A DNA stretch of 46,544 nt from Alphaproteobacteria bacterium CG_4_10_14_0_8_um_filter_37_21 (lineage in GTDB: Bacteria > Pseudomonadota > Alphaproteobacteria > Paracaedibacterales > UBA11393): assembly GCA_002791835.1 (NCBI GenBank), contig PFNE01000029.1, positions 1-46,544 on the forward strand, given 5' to 3'. This document shows, one piece after another, positions 42,399 to 46,544 of this stretch (the stretch's first letter is position 1; each line of letters opens with the position of its first letter). A program made the translations under genes and the position numbers. The notes below the pieces were generated by a model that had not been told where the DNA came from, did not search any database, and was given only the letters and a program-made list of their open reading frames with translations.

Positions 42399-43552
42399 AA
42401 TATTTTATGGGTAATCATAGCAAAGGCACCATTTGCCATAACATTTGATGAGGTCAGTAAGCTATCTTGTAAAATATAAATGGTTGCAAGCAAGCTCGTA
42501 AGATCCGCATTTAAACCTAAATATTTCTCAGCAACTGGCAAAATAACGATAACCCCACCACCAGGTACACCCGCAGATGAGAATTTTGCCAAACAATAAT
42601 ACATAACAAATACTAAGTAAACGTCAAAACTTGGCAGCCCACAACCAGACATAACAAGCAAAGCAAGTGCCGTAAAGGCAATATTTAACCCATCACCAAT
42701 CATATGAATATTTGCAGTAGTTGGCACGACAAATTGTGCATAAGTAGAATCTTTTATATTTTTCTCAGTTGCAGCTAAGGTCATCGGCATAGCGATCGCG
42801 CTAGACATCGTTGAAAACCCCGTAAGCAATGCAGGGAACATATTTTTAATAGAAGCCAATGTTTTTTGAACTGACATTCCCGTTCCAATTAAATACATCA
42901 ACATGGTGTAGCAAAATATTAAAGTACTGCTTAAAATAAACACTTTACTGTAGCTATGTAACAAAGTTGAAAGTGATCCATTATGAATCAATTTCATGCC
43001 AAATCCCAATACATATAGCGGTAATATGGGGATAAAACCCTTTTTCAGAACTGTTGTGGCCTTTGTTTTGCCACTTTGAATAAACTCAACAATTGATTCA
43101 CGTTTATTTACAGGGATAATAGAACAACTCACACCAACTAAAATACCTGTAATTAAAGCCCATTCATTTTTAATAAGTTGGGGTAGCGGAAACTTAAACA
43201 AAATAGGTATCTGCACAGAATTGCTAGATAACGCTATAACAGTGTCTCCACAAATGCGCTGTAATGTCAAAATGCCAACTCCATAGGCTGTTAGAACCGT
43301 TAAAGCGTTTGATAAAACAACCAAAACCAGTAAGCTTAACACCATAAGAGGTGCTGCTTTTTTAAAACTGGTTAATGCTGCTGCTACATAAAAGAATATT
43401 AAAAGTGGTAAAATAAGCATTAAAGCATCTTTTAGTGCCAATGATAGGCTATAGAAAAATGCTACTGCGTTCACACTTAAAAATGGTTGCAGAACGTACG
43501 CAAGAACTAAGGCAATTAATAATTGTATATTCGTATTTTTTAAATATTTCAT
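42374..43552 (-). CDS. SLC1/DAACS-type symporter with divergent substrate motifs
   Basis: Dicarboxylate/amino acid:cation symporter family membrane protein, 392 aa with about eight helices and two re-entrant hairpins. Recognisable parts are FSTMSSAIAMPMTLAATEKN (HP1-like), FVVPTTANIHMIGDGLNIAFTALAL (TM7 region) and GVPGGGVIVILPVAEKYLG (HP2). In glutamate and dicarboxylate transporters TM7 has NMDGT and TM8 has an Asp and an Arg that bind substrate; here these read HMIGDGL and ILQDSLLTSSNVMANGA. The substrate is therefore likely different. It is 17 bp after fabZ on the same strand. Confidence 0.8.
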   Translation of the reverse strand: MKYLKNTNIQLLIALVLAYVLQPFLSVNAVAFFYSLSLALKDALMLILPLLIFFYVAAALTSFKKAAPLMVLSLLVLVVLSNALTVLTAYGVGILTLQRICGDTVIALSSNSVQIPILFKFPLPQLIKNEWALITGILVGVSCSIIPVNKRESIVEFIQSGKTKATTVLKKGFIPILPLYVLGFGMKLIHNGSLSTLLHSYSKVFILSSTLIFCYTMLMYLIGTGMSVQKTLASIKNMFPALLTGFSTMSSAIAMPMTLAATEKNIKDSTYAQFVVPTTANIHMIGDGLNIAFTALALLVMSGCGLPSFDVYLVFVMYYCLAKFSSAGVPGGGVIVILPVAEKYLGLNADLTSLLATIYILQDSLLTSSNVMANGAFAMITHKILKKIGWKE

Positions 43553-43569
43553 GTAATATCCTTAATATG

Positions 43570-44046
43570 TTAATGAGCTACCATTGCTGTAAAGGTCGCC
43601 TCATTTGTTAAAGCGCCATCAACAAAAGCTTTGCCTACAAAACGCCACACGTTACCGCGTACGCGTTCTTTTTTTATTTCAATTTCCAAAGCATCGCCAG
43701 GTACTATAGGTTTTCTAAATTTTACTTTTTCCATGGACATAAAGTAAACCATACTTTGCTGATCGACTTGATTTTCTTTTTCTAATTGCTGAGAATGTAA
43801 GATCAAAACGCCTGCCGTTTGGGCCATTGCCTCAATAATTAATACACCAGGCATAATAGGATGATTTGGAAAATGGCCTTCAAAATACCACTCATTGGCA
43901 GTTACCATCTTAATACCAGTAGCACTTTCAAAGGGAACAATATTTTTTACTTTATCGACCAACAAAAAGGGGTAACGATGCGGTAGCAACTTTTTAATGG
44001 CGTTAATGTCTAAAATAATATCCAATGCATTTGTTTTATCCGTCAT
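43570..44046 (-). CDS. fabZ: 3-hydroxyacyl-ACP dehydratase
   Basis: Dehydrates beta-hydroxyacyl-ACP in fatty acid elongation. The catalytic pair is H58 (FEGHFPNHPIMPGVL) and E72 (IIEAMAQ). The hotdog start LLPHRYPFLLVDKV is typical. Length 158 aa is normal. It lies 9 bp after lpxD, the usual order, which couples the fatty acid and lipid A pathways. In most relatives lpxA follows; here the next gene is a symporter. Confidence 0.96.
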   Translation of the reverse strand: MTDKTNALDIILDINAIKKLLPHRYPFLLVDKVKNIVPFESATGIKMVTANEWYFEGHFPNHPIMPGVLIIEAMAQTAGVLILHSQQLEKENQVDQQSMVYFMSMEKVKFRKPIVPGDALEIEIKKERVRGNVWRFVGKAFVDGALTNEATFTAMVAH

Positions 44047-44055
44047 ATTAACATC

Positions 44056-45093
44056 CTATGATTTATTTCTTTTTTCAATAAGTTTTTTTATAGCAATTGT
44101 TTGTCTGTGCCAATCTTTTGCATTAACAGCCGGTATACCGGCAACAGTTGCGCCATCTTCAACGTTACGCATAATACCACTGCCACCTGCAACTTTTACA
44201 AAATTCCCAATATTTAAGTGGCCTGCTATACCGGCTTGCCCTGCAACAATTACAAATTTACCAAGCTTTGTACTACCGGCAATACCCACTTGTGCAACAA
44301 TGACAGATGCATCACCAATTTCAACGTTGTGTGCTATTTGTACCTGATTATCAATGCGCACACTATTACCAATAATCGTATCTGACTGACTGCCTCGATC
44401 AATTGTTGTATTTGATCCAACTTGCACATCATCGCCTATACGCACGCATCCTAATTGCTGGATATCAAAGTGTCCTTTTGCATCCATATGAAAACCAAAT
44501 CCAGCCTGCCCTATGCGTGCACCTGCTTTAATATTTGCCATACTACCAATTATACAATGTGATAATGTGACATTTTCCTCTACATAACATGTATGACCAA
44601 TTTCCACATTTTCACCAACAATGGTACATGATTTAATTATCGTATTATCACCAATTTTTGCGCCCGCTTTAATGGATGCAAAAGCATCTATTTGTACATT
44701 ATTTCCTATGATTGCTGTGGCGTGTACATCGGATTTATGGCTTACAATACCAGTACTTTGTGGTTTTGGATAAAACATATTCATAACTTTGCCAAAATCA
44801 CGATACGGCATCTGAGATTCAAAAATAATAGAATTTTTTGGTGCTTTGTCTTTAAAATCAGGGTGCACAATAACAACACCAGCCTTGGTATTTTCCAAAT
44901 CCTTTACATATTTTGCGTTATGTAAAAACGACACATGCTCTGGCAACGCTGTGCTTAAAGGTGCGATCCCGGTCAGTATAATAGAAGTCTTTAAATTGGC
45001 GTGATTTTGAACATTTAAAATGCTAAAAATTTCCTTTAGAGAAACGTCTTTATTTTTTTTAATAAACTGATTATGCATTGAGAGTATTTTCAT
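44056..45093 (-). CDS. lpxD: UDP-3-O-acylglucosamine N-acyltransferase
   Basis: Third step of lipid A synthesis: adds a hydroxyacyl chain to the 2-amino group. The N-terminal substrate-binding domain (about 1-100) is followed by a left-handed beta helix of hexapeptide repeats (about 105-310). Repeats such as IGDNTIIKSCTIVGENVEIG and VRIDNQVQIAHNVEIGDASVI are visible, the latter with the catalytic-type His. The C-terminal helix (DWHRQTIAIKKLIEKR) closes the trimer. Length 345 aa is typical. The start at ATG 45093 is preferred. Divergent from gap. Confidence 0.96.
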   Translation of the reverse strand: MKILSMHNQFIKKNKDVSLKEIFSILNVQNHANLKTSIILTGIAPLSTALPEHVSFLHNAKYVKDLENTKAGVVIVHPDFKDKAPKNSIIFESQMPYRDFGKVMNMFYPKPQSTGIVSHKSDVHATAIIGNNVQIDAFASIKAGAKIGDNTIIKSCTIVGENVEIGHTCYVEENVTLSHCIIGSMANIKAGARIGQAGFGFHMDAKGHFDIQQLGCVRIGDDVQVGSNTTIDRGSQSDTIIGNSVRIDNQVQIAHNVEIGDASVIVAQVGIAGSTKLGKFVIVAGQAGIAGHLNIGNFVKVAGGSGIMRNVEDGATVAGIPAVNAKDWHRQTIAIKKLIEKRNKS

Positions 45094-45216
45094 GAGATCA
45101 ACTAAGTATAACTATTTTATACAATCATATAAAGAAAAATGTTACTTGCTAGGCGATTGATTGCCCGCACCTATTATATTACAATAATTATAACTTACTT
45201 TATATACAGAAAATAT

Positions 45217-46224
45217 ATGACACTTAAAATTGCAATTAACGGTTTTGGCCGCATCGGGCGCCTTGTATTACGTGGCATTTTAGAGACTAAGCAAACCGAT
45301 ATTGAAGTTGTTGCTATAAATGATCTTGGAACAAATGAAGATAATGCCCATTTATTTAAGTATGACAGTGTTCATGGACGCTATCAAGGTAACGTATCTT
45401 CCACTGGACAAACCTTAACGGTGGACCATATGCATATTTCTATGTTTCAAGAACCTGCACCTGAAAAATTGCCATGGGGCGATTTGAATATTGATATCGT
45501 CTTTGAATGTTCAGGACGTTTTACCAAACGTGACCTTGCAGCACAACATTTAAAAGCTGGAGCTAAACATGTGTTAATTTCAGCTCCTAGCCCTGACGCT
45601 GACCTCACGGTTGTTTATGGCGTGAACCACGACAAATTAACAACTGATCATAAAGTTGTATCAAATGCTTCATGTACAACGAATTGCTTGGCGCCAATTG
45701 CTGACGTTATCCATAAAACTGTTGGCATAGACATTGGATACATGACAACAATTCATGCATATACTGGTGACCAGCGCCTTGTGGATACGCAACATGGTGA
45801 TCTTCGCCGGGCACGTGCAGCAGCAGAATCTATTATTCCATCATCAACGGGCGCCGCCAAAGCCGTTGGTCTAGTTTTGCCGGAACTGAAAGGTAAGCTT
45901 GATGGGACAGCCCTTCGCGTTCCAACTGCAAATGTATCTGCGGTTGATTTTAAATTTTTAGGTGTCAAAAAAGACTTTGACGTAAACATTATTCATAGCG
46001 CGATAAAAGAAGCATCACAAGGCCGGATGAAAGGTGTGCTAGATATTTGTGACATGCCCCTTGTATCAAAAGACTTTAATCATTATCCTGCAAGCTCTGT
46101 TTTTGATTTAACACAAACACAAATTTTAGATAATCGTTTTTGTCGAGTCTTATCTTGGTACGATAATGAATGGGCCTTTTCCCTTAGAATGGTTGATGTT
46201 GCTAAGTCTTGGTTTATGAAATAG
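45217..46224 (+). CDS. gap: Glyceraldehyde-3-phosphate dehydrogenase
   Basis: Glycolytic or gluconeogenic enzyme converting glyceraldehyde-3-phosphate to 1,3-bisphosphoglycerate. The start MTLKIAINGFGRIGRL, the active-site Cys153 (SNASCTTNCLAP), and CRVLSWYDNEWAFSLRM at the end are all canonical. I chose ATG 45217 rather than ATG 45139: the 26 extra residues of the longer frame are not seen in the family, and only a weak purine-rich site (CAGAAAAT) precedes the chosen start. Length about 335 aa fits. pgk may follow, but the window ends. Confidence 0.95.
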   Translation: MTLKIAINGFGRIGRLVLRGILETKQTDIEVVAINDLGTNEDNAHLFKYDSVHGRYQGNVSSTGQTLTVDHMHISMFQEPAPEKLPWGDLNIDIVFECSGRFTKRDLAAQHLKAGAKHVLISAPSPDADLTVVYGVNHDKLTTDHKVVSNASCTTNCLAPIADVIHKTVGIDIGYMTTIHAYTGDQRLVDTQHGDLRRARAAAESIIPSSTGAAKAVGLVLPELKGKLDGTALRVPTANVSAVDFKFLGVKKDFDVNIIHSAIKEASQGRMKGVLDICDMPLVSKDFNHYPASSVFDLTQTQILDNRFCRVLSWYDNEWAFSLRMVDVAKSWFMK

Positions 46225-46397
46225 CTTTTGAATCCTTTTCTACAGCTGTGCATACTATCACCTAAAATTTTATTTTGTTTTTATTAAGATTGTTAATGCG
46301 TGAGCCATTAGACTTTAAGTTTTTATGGTAGTGCGCAAAACTTTCACAAGAAAAAAGATAGCGATAGGAAAATGACAACAAGAAGGATCACCTAATA

Positions 46398-46514
46398 ATG
46401 CAGCCAGCCCAGCAACACAAGGGTAATGAGGGAAACCTTTATCACCCTGCTTCAGATAAAGTGATGAGAGGTGGTCCTAAGAAATCAGACAGGGTGTTAA
46501 GGTATAGTATCTGA
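46398..46514 (+). CDS. Possible 38-aa protein, unrecognised
   Basis: ATG 46398 opens a 38-codon frame ending at the TGA at 46512-46514. The product starts MQPAQQHKGNEGN and ends SDRVLRYSI; it is charged, without a hydrophobic segment. AAGGA lies ten bases before the ATG. The overlap with inverted repeats at 46420-46502 suggests that it could equally be non-coding leader sequence. Confidence 0.3.
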   Translation: MQPAQQHKGNEGNLYHPASDKVMRGGPKKSDRVLRYSI

Positions 46515-46533
46515 TTTAAAAAGGATCACACAT

Positions 46534-46544
46534 AATGAGTAGAA
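46534..46544 (+). CDS. Possible start of a gene cut by the right edge
   Basis: ATG 46534 begins MSR and is preceded by AAAAAGGATCACACATA, a good ribosome-binding site nine bases away. Only three codons and part of a fourth are visible, so the product cannot be named. pgk is a common neighbour of gap, but no sequence here supports it. Confidence 0.35.

Larger units (their letters stand above)
46225..46544. other. 320-bp right end with possible structured leader and small frames
   Basis: No standard gene is complete here. Two AAGGATCAC-like sites each precede a TAATG start: ATG 46398 and ATG 46534. Several inverted repeats lie between 46420 and 46502. Some of the sequence may therefore act as an RNA leader of the gene starting near 46534. 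Confidence 0.4.

Noticed and set aside
45139-45216. N-terminal extension of gap considered as a targeting or membrane segment
   Set aside because: The 26 residues are upstream of the conserved start MTLKIAINGFGRIG, lack a ribosome-binding site, and cover the probable promoter region.
46384-46393. GGATCACCT resembling the 3' end of 16S rRNA
   Set aside because: The match is about ten bases and no 16S sequence precedes it.

Overview
The window is AT-rich and almost fully coding. The genes point to an alphaproteobacterium: a CtrA cell-cycle regulator, an HdaA-type DnaA regulator, an mdh-sucC-sucD run, a second-type glutamyl-tRNA synthetase and sdhCDA with ATGA junctions. The low GC, reduced operon structure, a secreted BspA-like leucine-rich-repeat protein and several lineage-specific envelope proteins suggest a host-associated lineage of the Holosporales/Paracaedibacter kind. 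That placement is an inference from gene content, not a measured phylogeny.

Layout. 1-5.2 kb (minus): a doubled parvulin-type foldase, gltX, an AI-2E/PerM-type permease and a CDP-alcohol phosphatidyltransferase. 5.3-7.6 kb: ctrA, a CcmB-like gene, a 52-aa membrane protein and an HdaA-like gene. 7.6-11.5 kb: two large envelope proteins of unknown function. 11.6-18.1 kb (minus): an ArnT-like glycosyltransferase coupled to an A-type Fe-S carrier, sucD, sucC, mdh, an esterase and a J-domain protein. 18.35-22 kb (plus): the LRR protein and ComEC. 22-27.6 kb (minus): a flagellar operon flgI-flgJ-(FlgN-like)-flgK-flgL-fliW. 27.7-30.6 kb (plus): tsaC/Sua5, a DMT permease and a LysR regulator. 30.7-34.7 kb (minus): frataxin, tRNA-Ala(GGC), sdhA-sdhD-sdhC and a DsbA-like protein. 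35-36.5 kb (plus): a cold-shock protein and a DEAD-box-type helicase, each with a strong terminator. 36.6-42 kb: a FliJ-like protein, a GyrI-like protein, an MFS transporter, hemB, a ZnuC-like ATPase, a small zinc-ribbon membrane protein and sdhB. 42.2-46.5 kb: tRNA-Gln(CUG), an SLC1-type symporter, fabZ, lpxD and gap, then a possibly structured leader running into a gene cut by the window edge.

How they fit together. Central metabolism is well represented: gap; the TCA enzymes mdh, sucCD and sdhABCD; and iron cofactor supply through the Fe-S carrier, frataxin and hemB. Motility genes cover the P-ring, rod-binding and hook-filament junction proteins. Cell-cycle control is present through CtrA and an HdaA-like protein with degenerate ATP motifs. 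Envelope biogenesis is present through lpxD, fabZ, the phosphatidyltransferase, glycosyltransferase and foldases.

I found no clear, self-contained novel defence, secretion or mobile system. No CRISPR array, insertion sequence or prophage was seen. The most interesting leads are the LRR protein with its AT-only leader hairpin, the internally duplicated parvulin, the Gln-rich insert in FlgI, FliW in an alphaproteobacterium, the degenerate HdaA with its micro-membrane-protein partner, and competing inverted repeats at the right-hand end.
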